Assembly: GCF_026410085.1 (NCBI RefSeq)
Contig: NZ_CP112866.1
Location: 2,666,001 to 2,730,000 of the forward strand
DNA length: 64,000 bases
Source: Pseudomonas quebecensis
GTDB lineage: Bacteria > Pseudomonadota > Gammaproteobacteria > Pseudomonadales > Pseudomonadaceae
Direction: 5' to 3'
Each line of letters starts with the position of its first letter. The first letter of the stretch is position 1. The translations under genes and the position numbers were made by a program. Below the pieces are notes generated by a model that was given only the letters and a program-made list of their open reading frames with translations, was not told where the DNA came from and made no database searches. Below, one piece after another: positions 7,739 to 15,747 of the stretch.

Positions 7739-9063
7739 CAGGCCAAGCCTCCAATTCGGCGTGTTCCGCCTGTGCGTGTTTTGATCGGATAGCGCTTGGC
7801 AATGAAGTAGCCAGGGGCGTCCACGAGGTGGTCGTATCCGGCCTTCTTGTCGGGCTCACCCTTGTCCGTGTAGATCTGCCGCTCCAGGCACTGCGTATAT
7901 TTCGGGCATTGGTCAACGTTGACCAGGTAGCGGTGCTCGCCATACGTGTTGGCGAACATTGCGCACATGGCGTTGACCCTGTCTTTAACCGCGGGGTTGG
8001 TCGAATGCACCACTACGGTGAAACCAGCCTTCCTGAGCAGTGATAGATCAGACTCGCTCGCGCTCTTGCTGCTTGTGTTCTGGCCGCTGGCGTCTGGGTA
8101 GATCGCAATGCTGTGATCAGGGAAGCGAAGCTTGATCTTCTCAATCATCTCCGGTGTGTCACGCACCTCGGAGAACTCGCTGAGGGCCAATGGCAGATCG
8201 TCACGGATGACATGAACCACGGCGGCCATCTTCATGACGTTGAAGTCCATGCCGATGTGAAGCGCCTCGCCGCGCTTGATCGTCTCGCTGGTTCGGTTCA
8301 CCTCACGATTGAACGTGTAGTAGACAACGCCCTGGTAGTTCTCGAAGCTGGCCTCGTATTCTTGCCGGAAGGTCCGAGGGTCCATCTTGCGGCGGGCAGC
8401 TTCCAGTTCTTCAGCCGGAACGTTGCCGCCGTCGAGTGAGGTGTAGAGCCAACTCTTGTGATCGGGCTCATGGCCTGGCCGACCATCAAGGAACGTGTCG
8501 TAGCAATGGTTGAAGCCCTTCGGCGTGCCGATGCGCAGCGCGTGACCACCTTTTCGCATGCCGATGCCCGGTATCGAGTATTGGCAGGTCGAGAGCATCG
8601 GCCGAAGGACTTCTTCCCATGCTTCCCACGGGCAGTCCGCCCATTCATCCACCAGGACGAAGAACAAACCGGAGCCGCGCAGGTTGTCGTAGTTGTCGAG
8701 CCCGACCACGCGCATAACGTGTCCGGATTTGAGCGTGATCGAGCACTCAGTCTCGTTTGGGCGGTGCGCGCGCCATGCTTCAGGGATCGCCTGCTTCAGG
8801 CGGCGCCAGAACACACGTTTGGCCTGTTTGAACGTCGGTGCGCCGTACCAGATCTCGTCCTCAACGCTTACTCCCCACTCAGCAGCGAGCCGAGCAGCGC
8901 GGCGCATTTCAGCTTTGCCCAGAAACGTTTTGCCGAACCGTCGACCACAAACCGCATCGCGGAAGCGGGCCTCAGGCTGGAAGCCCCAGCAGTAAATGTT
9001 CGCCTGCTTGGGCGTCAGTTTTACCGGTGGGTCAAAGGTACGGGGCAGCGGGGACATTCTCAT
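7738..9063 (-). CDS. terminase large subunit
   Basis: 441 aa from ATG 9063 (MRMSPLPRTFDPPVKLTP). The ATPase domain has a Walker A-like CGRRFGKT (39-46) and a Walker B run FFVLVDE ending D139-E140. The C-terminal nuclease half contains HIGMDFNV, YPDAS and a late DHLVDAPGY, fitting the acidic RNase H-like active site. It packages concatemeric DNA into the procapsid. The gene begins within the 3' end of the small-subunit gene (overlap 9032-9063). Confidence 0.92.
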   Translation of the reverse strand: MRMSPLPRTFDPPVKLTPKQANIYCWGFQPEARFRDAVCGRRFGKTFLGKAEMRRAARLAAEWGVSVEDEIWYGAPTFKQAKRVFWRRLKQAIPEAWRAHRPNETECSITLKSGHVMRVVGLDNYDNLRGSGLFFVLVDEWADCPWEAWEEVLRPMLSTCQYSIPGIGMRKGGHALRIGTPKGFNHCYDTFLDGRPGHEPDHKSWLYTSLDGGNVPAEELEAARRKMDPRTFRQEYEASFENYQGVVYYTFNREVNRTSETIKRGEALHIGMDFNVMKMAAVVHVIRDDLPLALSEFSEVRDTPEMIEKIKLRFPDHSIAIYPDASGQNTSSKSASESDLSLLRKAGFTVVVHSTNPAVKDRVNAMCAMFANTYGEHRYLVNVDQCPKYTQCLERQIYTDKGEPDKKAGYDHLVDAPGYFIAKRYPIKTRTGGTRRIGGLA

Positions 9064-9508
9064 CAGGCTCCAAGGTGTACTCAGCAACGGCGTGCTGCTG
9101 GTCAGCGTGGGAGCCCAAAGGCTTTTCAGGTTCAAGGCGGCGATTCACGTAGGCATCGCCCACTTCTTTGGCGGCCTGCTCATACAACTGAGCAGTCAGC
9201 GCCAGATTGCGCATGCTCTCAGCCTTCTCGGCCAGCCGCCCAAGACCGCGAAGTCGGTACGCGCGATTGGCAATGGGGATATCGGTTGTCTCTTCACGGA
9301 ATCGCTTGCGAGCAGCGTGGAACAGGTCCACCCAGGTCTTGCCGAGCTTCTGCCCGGCAAACTTTGTCGGGTCGTGCGTTTCGCATTGCTGTCGGGTGAT
9401 CTCAATCCCGAATTCTGTCTTGACCGCTGCTACCACCTGGGACGGCGTATCGAAGCAGGCCAGAGCCTGAACGATGAAGGCTTTGACCTCGCTTCGTAGT
9501 ACTGCCAT
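9032..9508 (-). CDS. terminase small subunit (DUF2280)
   Basis: 158 aa from ATG 9508 (MAVLRSEVKAFIVQALACFD). The run FDTPSQVV...FGIEITRQQCETHDPTK followed by RFREETTDIPIANRAYRL is the DUF2280 signature, a family encoded beside large terminases. It would recognise the pac/cos site. An upstream ATG at 9526 would add six residues, but family members start at MA-L. The C-terminus overlaps the large subunit gene. Confidence 0.8.
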   Translation of the reverse strand: MAVLRSEVKAFIVQALACFDTPSQVVAAVKTEFGIEITRQQCETHDPTKFAGQKLGKTWVDLFHAARKRFREETTDIPIANRAYRLRGLGRLAEKAESMRNLALTAQLYEQAAKEVGDAYVNRRLEPEKPLGSHADQQHAVAEYTLEPDENVPAAPYL

Positions 9509-9540
9509 ATGGTTGTCATCCGTCAATACCTGTCATGGAA

Positions 9541-10155
9541 TCAGGCCGACTTGAGCAGACAGGTTCCGCAGGCCCTCGCAATGTTCAATTTCCCCACCTC
9601 AGCAGGTCTGTTTGCAGCATCCACCAACGCTTGAACGTCAGGGCTCGCACCATAGCGGCGGACAACCCCGACGAACTCTCCGACGTCGTGGCCCTGCAGC
9701 TTGATCTTAGGTGCACCGTCTTGGGTGAATGCTGGTTGACCGTACTTGTCGGTCGCGTGAGCCAGGTGATACAGCTCGTGTTCGATCAAGGCGCAGAACT
9801 CAAGGTCGCTGCACTGGGCGCAGTAGTCAGCGGCCAGCGTGATGATGAAAGCCGGCACATCGCCGAACCAGTCACGCATCTGCTGCTCCATCCGGGCTTT
9901 CTGCCAACCGCCGGCGCGGAACGCTACCTGCTCGGCGTGGCCCAGGACAGTGCGGCCCTGCTTCTCGAAGCTCGACGACGCCCACATGATCCGGATGTCT
10001 GCATCCAGTAGGTGAGCATGGTCTTCGTTGTGAATGATGCCGGTGTCGGCAAGGATCTCGGCTTGGAGCCATTCCCATACCTCGGGAGCTGGGGTAATGC
10101 AAACACCAAAGTCGGACAATTCAAGCAGCGATAGTGGCGGCATTGGTCGAATCAT
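9541..10155 (-). CDS. putative phage zinc metallopeptidase
   Basis: 204 aa; ATG 10155 with AGAAGG upstream. It contains a zincin motif H126-E127-L-Y-H130 (CALIEHELYHLAHA) and a downstream HDVGEF, whose Glu may be the third ligand. It resembles the putative phage metallopeptidase family (PF18894 type) often found next to small terminase genes. The substrate is unknown; there is no signal peptide, so it acts in the cytoplasm or in capsid assembly. Confidence 0.65.
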   Translation of the reverse strand: MIRPMPPLSLLELSDFGVCITPAPEVWEWLQAEILADTGIIHNEDHAHLLDADIRIMWASSSFEKQGRTVLGHAEQVAFRAGGWQKARMEQQMRDWFGDVPAFIITLAADYCAQCSDLEFCALIEHELYHLAHATDKYGQPAFTQDGAPKIKLQGHDVGEFVGVVRRYGASPDVQALVDAANRPAEVGKLNIARACGTCLLKSA

Positions 10156-10230
10156 ATCGTGACCTTCTCTTGCCGCCTTTCAAGCTTGCGGGTATTCATG
10201 AACAGTTTTCTTGTTTAACAAAGAGAGATC

Positions 10231-10563
10231 ATGGATACGTTATTTACGGTCTTCGCGGCCGGCGTAATGCCAATAATGGCAATCGTGCTTGCAGTCCTAG
10301 CATATCGACACAACATGAAAAAATGGCGATCACGGATTGACGCAGAGCTGCAGACAGCTTTGGAGAAGCTGGGAGTTAGCGCTTACACATTGATTGTGGA
10401 CAAGCTGACTTCGCCAAGCACTGACAGAACAGCTGACGTCTACCGTATCCTGCACGATGATCAGGACCATTATTTCCTGTTCATGAAAATCGGAGAGCAA
10501 CCCGCGGTGCTCAAACCTCTAAGCAAGGAGCGAGCCTTACTGGCGGCACGTATGAATGGATAA
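10231..10563 (+). CDS. small membrane-anchored protein, unknown
   Basis: 110 aa; ATG 10231 with AAAGAGAG upstream. One N-terminal hydrophobic helix (about residues 5-24, FAAGVMPIMAIVLAVLAY), then a soluble basic domain ending in ERALLAARMNG. It runs against the late operon, so it is probably expressed separately, possibly in the lysogen. Not recognised. Reading frame, SD and position outside other genes support it as real. Confidence 0.6.
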   Translation: MDTLFTVFAAGVMPIMAIVLAVLAYRHNMKKWRSRIDAELQTALEKLGVSAYTLIVDKLTSPSTDRTADVYRILHDDQDHYFLFMKIGEQPAVLKPLSKERALLAARMNG

Positions 10564-10589
10564 GTAGGTTGACTGAGCAGGTAACTCTA

Positions 10590-10631
10590 ATCCGCGCCAC
10601 GATTTGGCGCATTCGAAAACGTGGCGCGGAT
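10590..10631. promoter_or_regulatory. 12-bp inverted repeat (ATCCGCGCCACG) upstream of the 10679 gene
   Basis: Perfect arms ATCCGCGCCACG (10590-10601) and CGTGGCGCGGAT (10620-10631) with an 18-nt spacer. The right arm lies about 8 bp before a good -10 box (TATACT, 10640-10645), so it occupies the -35 region of the promoter for the gene at 10679. The same core (CGCGCCACG...CGTGGCGCG) recurs at 18219-18254. It is probably an operator for a dimeric regulator (inference). Confidence 0.6.
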
Positions 10632-10678
10632 GAGCCAGGTATACTCCGCCAAATTTGATTTTTTCGAGACTCAAACCC

Positions 10679-11044
10679 ATGCACGGACGCCTGTATCTCA
10701 TCGCTTTACTTATCGCTGGCCCAGCAATGGCTGTGGAGCCCTCTCGCTACAGCTACGACGAAGCCCCAACTGACGGCTACATGTATGCCGTTAGGTATCA
10801 GCAAGCCAAACTGGCTTGTGAATCGCTGCCTGATGACCTTGAGGCGGACTATGCGAAAGCCATGCGCCTTACAAAAGAAGCGAATACCGAATTTGAGCGA
10901 TCTTACGCCAAAGGTTTAACGGCAAATCTCAGGTGGCGCAAACCCGCAACGCCCGAAGATCAGCAGTTGGAGTGTGATCAAAGTCAGCATGCTTTGCGTG
11001 TGACGGTAAGCCTCGCCCGTCAGTGGTTTCCAGGGGGATGGTAG
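10679..11044 (+). CDS. small secreted protein, unknown
   Basis: 121 aa from ATG 10679. A signal peptide is clear (MHGRLYLIALLIAGPAMA, cleavage near residue 18). The mature protein has two Cys (CESLPDD and LECDQS) that could form a disulphide. A TTG start eight codons upstream is possible, but the ATG gives a normal signal peptide. It follows a promoter with -10 TATACT and a prominent inverted repeat, and faces away from the late genes, as expected for a lysogenic-conversion gene. Function unknown. Confidence 0.65.
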   Translation: MHGRLYLIALLIAGPAMAVEPSRYSYDEAPTDGYMYAVRYQQAKLACESLPDDLEADYAKAMRLTKEANTEFERSYAKGLTANLRWRKPATPEDQQLECDQSQHALRVTVSLARQWFPGGW

Positions 11045-11053
11045 GCCCTCGCA

Positions 11054-11398
11054 TTACTTGGCTCTGCGCTCGACACCGCCAGGTGCCTTGTTACAGTTCA
11101 GGCAGTGCTCGCAGTTCAGCGTCCGGCACAGCCAGACCTTCACCCGCTGCCAGTACGTGACCATGAAGATATGCCGTGCACCGGCCAGGGCCAGAGCGAC
11201 ATGCAGCGTCAGTCCGGCGGTAGTGGGGCCGAAGAAGATGTTCTGGCTGCGCACCATCACGACAAAACCGGTGATGGCGATCGTCGAGTAGATCAGCTTC
11301 CCAAGGATGCCGTCCCTCACCTTCCCGCTCAGTACGCACCAGGCTGCCCACAGCGCGATAAGGCCGCAGGCGATGGAGTTGATCAGTTCAAGATTCAT
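11054..11398 (-). CDS. phage membrane protein, lysis region (holin-like partner)
   Basis: 114 aa; ATG 11398 overlaps the upstream stop (ATGA). Three hydrophobic stretches (about 5-22, 34-49 and 62-80) precede a Cys-rich tail (CRTLNCEHCLNCNKAPGG) that could bind metal. It is co-translated with the holin-like gene 11395-11733, a common arrangement for two-component lysis membrane proteins. No endolysin is visible next to it. Function inferred from topology and position. Confidence 0.5.
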   Translation of the reverse strand: MNLELINSIACGLIALWAAWCVLSGKVRDGILGKLIYSTIAITGFVVMVRSQNIFFGPTTAGLTLHVALALAGARHIFMVTYWQRVKVWLCRTLNCEHCLNCNKAPGGVERRAK

Positions 11399-11733
11399 GG
11401 TGGATTGCCTCCCCCGAACCGCTGGCGAATTAGCGCCCAGAGGTCAGCGGCTTTGATGGCTCGGTTGATTGCTGCCAGGAGCGAGCCGCCGAACGTACCC
11501 AGGAGAAAACCAATCCCGGCGACTATTTTGGGCTCCGTGACATTCAGGTAGGCGCTGACCATGCTCGTCAGGTACAGCGAGCAGGCAACCCCGGTGATCA
11601 AGAACACCATCCAGGCGCGCCAGTCAGACAAGTCGTCCTTGTGCCACCAGCTCGCAACGACAGCCCCAATCAGGCCCGCAATCAGCAATTCGAACCTGTC
11701 GATCTTGTCGAGCAGGCGCTGTAGATACTCCAT
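11395..11733 (-). CDS. putative holin
   Basis: 112 aa from ATG 11733 (MEYLQRLLDKIDRFELLI) with GGAG 8 nt upstream. Three TM segments are likely (about 13-27, 37-57 and 66-88), followed by a short basic tail (LIRQRFGGGNPP). This matches the holin type encoded between Q-position genes and terminases in Pseudomonas prophages. It would permeabilise the inner membrane at lysis. A longer frame upstream lacks a good SD. Confidence 0.6.
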   Translation of the reverse strand: MEYLQRLLDKIDRFELLIAGLIGAVVASWWHKDDLSDWRAWMVFLITGVACSLYLTSMVSAYLNVTEPKIVAGIGFLLGTFGGSLLAAINRAIKAADLWALIRQRFGGGNPP

Positions 11734-11823
11734 GCGCTCGACTCCGTGGGGCATGTTTGGGAATTGAATCGGCTCCAGCAGCACTCCCTGCTCAGAGCGA
11801 AGGGTGTGGTGGGGCCGAAAACG

Positions 11824-11849
11824 AAAAGGCCTCGCACGATGGCGAGGCC
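11824..11849 (-). terminator. intrinsic terminator upstream of the holin gene
   Basis: On the minus strand, stem GGCCTCGC / GCGAGGCC with a 6-nt loop, followed by TTTTC. It lies between pagL (ends 11951) and the holin gene and backs up the terminator at 11915-11940. Late transcription entering the holin gene from upstream would have to pass both. Confidence 0.7.
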
Positions 11850-11914
11850 CTGAATAGGTCCCTCATCAGCGTGACAAGTCAGAGGCTCTGAGGGCTTTGG
11901 GAAATTTAGGCATC

Positions 11915-11940
11915 AAAAAACCCGGCGCGGTGGCCGGGTT
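11915..11940 (-). terminator. intrinsic terminator of pagL
   Basis: Minus strand: AACCCGGC-CACCGC-GCCGGGTT followed by a TTTTTT run, 11 bp after the pagL stop. A strong, dedicated terminator is typical of a moron gene. Confidence 0.85.
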
Positions 11941-11950
11941 CCTGTGCACA

Positions 11951-12463
11951 TCAAATCGAATGACTGTAGAAAAGTGCGTAAGACTCAATGCCATCGTTCG
12001 GTTCTTTGATGCCGGCGTTTGAATAGTGAGTAACCCGGACACCTACCTTCTGCGTATCACCGAACTTCAAGCCTGCGCCAATTCGGTCTTCGAAGTTGAA
12101 GGAAGATCCGAATTTCTGGTCGCCAGCGTTGGTGCCCGAAAATATTGCAACACCGACGCCGGCCTCGATGAACGGCTTGATGTCGCCTTGACCAAACTCG
12201 TAAACGAACACAGGGGAGAAGGAAACAGAGTGGCGAGCACCAGCCTCTTTTCCCGACTCCCAATATGTATAACCCAGGTCCCAGTATCCGGTCAGCTTAC
12301 CTGTAGAGCTTTCCAGCCATGCCTTGTCCCAGTTGAATCCCAGTGCTGTACGGGCAGTCAAGCCGCCTTGGCTAGTCGCGCCGAGGGCACCTGATAGTTC
12401 TACAGCTTGAGCGCCGTTACAGACCGCGCAAAATAGCAACGCCGATAGGATAATTTTCTTCAT
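11951..12463 (-). CDS. pagL: PagL lipid A 3-O-deacylase
   Basis: 170 aa. Signal peptide to A20 (MKKIILSALLFCAVCNGAQA), then an outer-membrane beta-barrel. The catalytic triad is visible: H146, S148 and E160 in THYSNAGIKEPNDGIE, which after removal of 20 residues are mature H126, S128 and E140, as in P. aeruginosa PagL. The enzyme removes the 3-O acyl chain of lipid A at the outer membrane. It sits alone in the prophage with its own terminator, so it is a likely lysogenic-conversion gene that alters host LPS. Confidence 0.92.
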   Translation of the reverse strand: MKKIILSALLFCAVCNGAQAVELSGALGATSQGGLTARTALGFNWDKAWLESSTGKLTGYWDLGYTYWESGKEAGARHSVSFSPVFVYEFGQGDIKPFIEAGVGVAIFSGTNAGDQKFGSSFNFEDRIGAGLKFGDTQKVGVRVTHYSNAGIKEPNDGIESYALFYSHSI

Positions 12464-12759
12464 TTTGTGACCAACAAGTTCTAAGGAAAGATCGCTTAAG
12501 TGACAGCGGCACTATGAGTCAATGTGCCATCAATTCGTTCTCAAAATTCCTTAAATAGCGTTTTTGCCACCTTCGTTGGCAGAAACAGCGCAGGTACATT
12601 TCGCTTTTTCCGAGCTTGGCGCTTGGTACAGATGCGGGCGAAAGGGGTCTAGGACCGGTGCACGCTTTATCGGGGTAAGGGCGCTTAAATTAAGAAATAC
12701 AGATGTCGCCTATGCAAATTCAACTTCCCTCCCTTCGCTAGCCCAACGGAGCTGAATGC
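12464..12759. other. intergenic stretch, no gene supported
   Basis: About 300 bp between pagL and the next terminator. It should hold the pagL promoter (minus strand). A 63-codon plus-strand frame at 12564-12755 lacks a convincing SD or protein-like composition and is not called. Confidence 0.5.
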
Positions 12760-12784
12760 AAAAAGCCCCGCGCAATCGCGGGGC
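12760..12784 (-). terminator. intrinsic terminator after the GvpU-like gene
   Basis: Minus strand: GCCCCGCG-ATTG-CGCGGGGC followed by TTTTT, about 75 bp after the stop of the 12862-13350 gene. Confidence 0.8.
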
Positions 12785-12861
12785 CTTCAATACTGCAGAG
12801 CTCAACTGCGCCGAGATAAACGTAAAGAGGTGAGTTGCACGGTCGATTATATCGATATGGC

Positions 12862-13350
12862 TTAATCGTTATTACTAATTAATCCAAGCGTAAAGCCATC
12901 TATGGATGAAATTTTCCCGCGCCAAAGCGCGCCTGTCTCGCCAGGAATTGACGACGATGTACCTAAGTAGGTTCTAGCATCTTCGAGGTGTAGGAACTGG
13001 AAGGGGGCGTCCTCTTCGGGAGACTCAGCTCCGGGAGTCACATTGAAACCAAGAATTATGTCTTGGATCGCATCTGCATTGTGATCACCTTTCTCCCTGA
13101 AGGGGGCGGAAAAGCTTTCGGCAAGCCTCTCAAAATACACTGCGTGGGGGATCAATTTGCCCGATATTACTGACCCACCGACAGATAAGGTGATACCAAT
13201 GCTTAGCGATGCTCGATTGGAGCTTTTAACAAGCCACTGCAATAGCCAATCAGTCTGGCGCCCTTCCCACTGTGTTTTTGTGAAGGCTTTGTCGTTGAGT
13301 AAATCCAATTCCTCTACGACAGTTTTGGTCTGACCTTGAGATTCGTGCAT
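12862..13350 (-). CDS. GvpU-like protein, cargo gene
   Basis: 162 aa from ATG 13350 (MHESQGQTKTVVEELDLL) with GGAG 8 nt upstream. The segment TDWLLQWLVKSSNRASLSIGITLSVGGSVISG... followed by YFERLAESF resembles the core of GvpU, a gas-vesicle accessory protein whose homologues also occur in genomes without gas vesicles. No other gas-vesicle gene is present, so a vesicle role is unlikely. The gene is AT-richer than its neighbours and flanked by terminators on both sides, which marks it as an independent insertion in the late region. Confidence 0.5.
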   Translation of the reverse strand: MHESQGQTKTVVEELDLLNDKAFTKTQWEGRQTDWLLQWLVKSSNRASLSIGITLSVGGSVISGKLIPHAVYFERLAESFSAPFREKGDHNADAIQDIILGFNVTPGAESPEEDAPFQFLHLEDARTYLGTSSSIPGETGALWRGKISSIDGFTLGLISNND

Positions 13351-13406
13351 TAGAGACTCCATCCGGCTGGAAACTGAGTCTCATCTATACATCAACTTGG
13401 CACCCA

Positions 13407-13437
13407 CAAAAAAGCCCAGCGTGTTTGCTGGGCTTTC
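13407..13437 (-). terminator. intrinsic terminator after the 13517-14062 gene
   Basis: Minus strand: AAAGCCCAGC / GCTGGGCTTT stem with a 6-nt loop, followed by a T-run. It ends the leftward early operon (cro to the Q-position gene) about 80 bp past the last stop, and would be the natural target for late antitermination. Confidence 0.8.
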
Positions 13438-13516
13438 AATGTGAATCCCTAACGCGCAGGATCGACAGATTGAATAAATAATCTCTCACTTTCTCATTCG
13501 TTGCAATGGCTATTAG

Positions 13517-14062
13517 CTAAGCGGCACAACTTTCGATTAGGCCTTCCGCATCAAGTAGTTCCTGAGCGGCGGTTAGCGCCTCGTTCACCTGGTCATCCAG
13601 CACCTTGCGAATCGTCGAACGCCACCGGTACCGAGTCGACTCTGGTTTGCCGTCGTTGTCCCAATTGGTGATGTCGTACCATGCGGCGGGCAATACTGCA
13701 GATGAACGCTTGCCCTCGGCACCGGCGACTTGCGGGATAGCCCAAGTGAGCACGGCGCATTCACGGAAGCGCTTCGGGGCCGGCGTCTTCACCGAGTGCA
13801 GAAGCTCCAGAATGGCGCCGTGCTTACGCTCCTCATGGGTGGAATACTTCGCCACGAGTACTCGCCAGTGCGCCGGGGTGAGAGCCTTGTGCAGCCGGCC
13901 GAACACCCAGCAGTCCTGGAGAAAAGCGGCCTCCTTACCAACGATCTCCCCCTTCTGCTTGGCGCACTGCACCTTGGGCTCGAAGTCACAGCCGCCGGCG
14001 GAACTGATGGTTTCGGCCGCGAGGGCTCGAACTACTGCTGAAACAACGTTGCGATAGGTCAT
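13517..14062 (-). CDS. phage protein at the late-regulator (Q) position, unassigned
   Basis: 181 aa; starts MTYRNVVSAVVRALAAET. It is the last gene of the leftward early operon, followed by a terminator and then by the lysis and structural genes; lambda Q occupies this position. The sequence is mostly helical and Trp-rich (FLQDCWVFGRLHKALTPAHWRVLVAKY) with no zinc finger or HTH I can name. A late antiterminator is the best guess from context only. Its ATG overlaps the stop of the preceding gene. Confidence 0.5.
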   Translation of the reverse strand: MTYRNVVSAVVRALAAETISSAGGCDFEPKVQCAKQKGEIVGKEAAFLQDCWVFGRLHKALTPAHWRVLVAKYSTHEERKHGAILELLHSVKTPAPKRFRECAVLTWAIPQVAGAEGKRSSAVLPAAWYDITNWDNDGKPESTRYRWRSTIRKVLDDQVNEALTAAQELLDAEGLIESCAA

Positions 14063-14325
14063 GCTGCGGCCCTCCGAGGCAATTTCTGTTCACATTTTTT
14101 GCAGCGGTCCCAGTTGCCAGGCTCGAACATCGGCATTTTGTCCGTGCTCACCGTGTCGACCCCGCAGATCGATCGCCAGAAATATACCCTCCCCTGCGTG
14201 GTGATCGCAGCGAACCCCTTTTCCTGAATGAAGTAGTGGGCTTTACCCGTTATGGGAAACACCGGCTTGAGCCAGCCCATCGAGGGCCTGCTTGCTCCGC
14301 CAGTTATTTGCGAAACCTGCGTCAT
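14059..14325 (-). CDS. small phage protein with CxxC motif, unknown
   Basis: 88 aa; the C-terminal WDRCKKCEQKLPRRAAA carries a CxxC that, with C54 (RSICGVD), could bind zinc. The sequence KAHYFIQEKGFAAITTQGRVYFWRSICG is reminiscent of small zinc-ribbon-like ORFs near ninG. It overlaps ninG (start) and the next gene (stop) by 4 bp each, so the operon is tightly packed. Function unknown. Confidence 0.6.
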   Translation of the reverse strand: MTQVSQITGGASRPSMGWLKPVFPITGKAHYFIQEKGFAAITTQGRVYFWRSICGVDTVSTDKMPMFEPGNWDRCKKCEQKLPRRAAA

Positions 14326-14924
14326 GCTGCAGCCCTCTTCAGTTCTCTGGTCTTTGCCCGGTATTTGGCCTTGATGGCCTTAATCTCATCCACGGTGTAC
14401 TTGCACGGCGCGTGCAGACCTTCCAGCCAGGCCACCTTCTCGGCGCCGATGCGCAGTACCAGGCGAATGCGGTACTCCACGGCATTGCCGGATAGGTTGC
14501 GATTGCACTTCACGCACTGGCGATGAATGTTCAGCGGCTCGAAGCGCAGCTCCGGGCAGGCGCCGACGGATCGGTAGTGTCCGGCGTCCCACCGACTGCC
14601 GGTCATGAGGTCGTTGTCATTGGGCGTCGAATCGCAGCTGATGCAAGGCAGATGCGCATCACGCAGCCGCACGTACTCGTTCACCGCTGCCTGGGCTTCG
14701 CGCAGATGGTCCGCCCGGGTTTTCAGTTTCTCCTTGCGGACCTTGATGTTCTTGCGCTCAATGTCGCCCAGGGCCTTGCGCGCCTTCGGCTCATGCCTGG
14801 GCGCGTCGATCATCGCGCAGGCCGGACTGCACACCGCCTGGCCCATGCGCGAAGGCACGAATGAGGCCCTGCAGGTAGCAACGCGGCATTTCTTCGGCTT
14901 GGCCGGCTTCCGTTCAATGGTCAT
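14322..14924 (-). CDS. ninG: NinG/Rap recombination protein
   Basis: 200 aa. N-terminal zinc-binding pattern C13-x4-C18...C32-x3-C36 (KKCRVATCRASF, CSPACAMID), a helical KARKALGDIERKNIKVRKE region, then CISCD...WDAGHYRSVGACPELRFEPLNIHRQCVKCN, the NinG-specific HNH-like core. In lambda the Rap protein is a Holliday-junction/D-loop endonuclease that works with recombinases. Its position in the early operon between replication genes and the late regulator matches lambda nin regions. Confidence 0.9.
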   Translation of the reverse strand: MTIERKPAKPKKCRVATCRASFVPSRMGQAVCSPACAMIDAPRHEPKARKALGDIERKNIKVRKEKLKTRADHLREAQAAVNEYVRLRDAHLPCISCDSTPNDNDLMTGSRWDAGHYRSVGACPELRFEPLNIHRQCVKCNRNLSGNAVEYRIRLVLRIGAEKVAWLEGLHAPCKYTVDEIKAIKAKYRAKTRELKRAAA

Positions 14925-15235
14925 ACAGCCTCCTTGGCTTTCTGCTGCTCATGGGTGAAGTCGCCGCGCAGGGGCATGAGGTGGCGCTCCTGAACCAGGC
15001 ATATTCCGCCAAGGTCTACACGGCCCTCTTGGAGAGTTGTTGCAAAAAGACCAGAAGCCTCAACCATCCAGCATTCAGGGCCTTTATTCACGGCCCGCCT
15101 ACCATCCGGAAGGTTGAAACAATCATTCGTGCGCAGCTTGATGACCAATTCGACAGCCATCACGATATTTGGGGATGTGCCCTTGCTTGAGCTTGCGATC
15201 AGCGCCAAGTCGCCCGGCTTGAAGTTAATGCTCAT
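14921..15235 (-). CDS. small phage protein, unknown
   Basis: 104 aa; starts MSINFKPGDLALIASSSKG. Beta-rich: ...GDLALI...VELVIKL...WMVEASGLFAT...HLMPLRGD, a pattern seen in short nin-region proteins that fold as small SH3-like barrels. It overlaps both neighbours by 4 bp (ATGA). No assigned function. Confidence 0.6.
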   Translation of the reverse strand: MSINFKPGDLALIASSSKGTSPNIVMAVELVIKLRTNDCFNLPDGRRAVNKGPECWMVEASGLFATTLQEGRVDLGGICLVQERHLMPLRGDFTHEQQKAKEAV

Positions 15236-15747
15236 GCGGCCTCCTTGAATGCTTCGAACTCGGCCATTTCGGTCAGGCGCTCTTCGGTGAGCGTCGGCCA
15301 GTCATGCAGAACCAGGTACGCGCAGCATTGGCGCCAGAAGTCTTGGAATGTCTCCTCCCCCATCGAGTCGTATGAAAGGCTGCGCGGCGTCTTGCGGGTG
15401 AGCTGGCCCAGGCCAGGTATGTCGAATGCTTCCTCGTCGCAGTAGACGCCAGACTCCAGTTGCAGGGCCTTGATCGCGTCGTGGGACTGCTTGCCGGAAA
15501 ACCGGTCTATGTTCTGGCTCAGCACCCGGCCCAAGCCATGAACCAAACCGTTGAACCGTGGGTTGCGCGGCTGCTTGAGGTCGGCGCGGATCTTGGTGTT
15601 GATGCGGAAATCCCGCTCGCGAAGGATCGACCGATCAGCGTCGGAGGACGGCACAAAAGCGGCCACCTCCTTGCCGGTGGCTGGATCTACCAATCGGCGC
15701 AGCACCAGGTACACGGGCATTGGTCGGGGTTTGGTTGGCTTGGTCAT
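15232..15747 (-). CDS. phage nin-region protein (DUF1367-like)
   Basis: 171 aa; MTKPTKPRPMPVYLVLRRLV... The centre (KIRADLKQPRNPRFNGLVHGLGRVLSQNIDRF) resembles the R-N-x-x-F/H-x-x-x-x-L-x-x-L pattern of DUF1367 proteins. The C-terminus ends in a helical TLTEERLTEMAEFEAF. It is encoded in the four-base-overlap operon between the replication genes and ninG. The family assignment is tentative. Confidence 0.5.
   Translation of the reverse strand: MTKPTKPRPMPVYLVLRRLVDPATGKEVAAFVPSSDADRSILRERDFRINTKIRADLKQPRNPRFNGLVHGLGRVLSQNIDRFSGKQSHDAIKALQLESGVYCDEEAFDIPGLGQLTRKTPRSLSYDSMGEETFQDFWRQCCAYLVLHDWPTLTEERLTEMAEFEAFKEAA

Noticed and set aside
12564..12755. 63-codon plus-strand frame
   Set aside because: No SD, unusual composition; lies in a promoter/terminator region.
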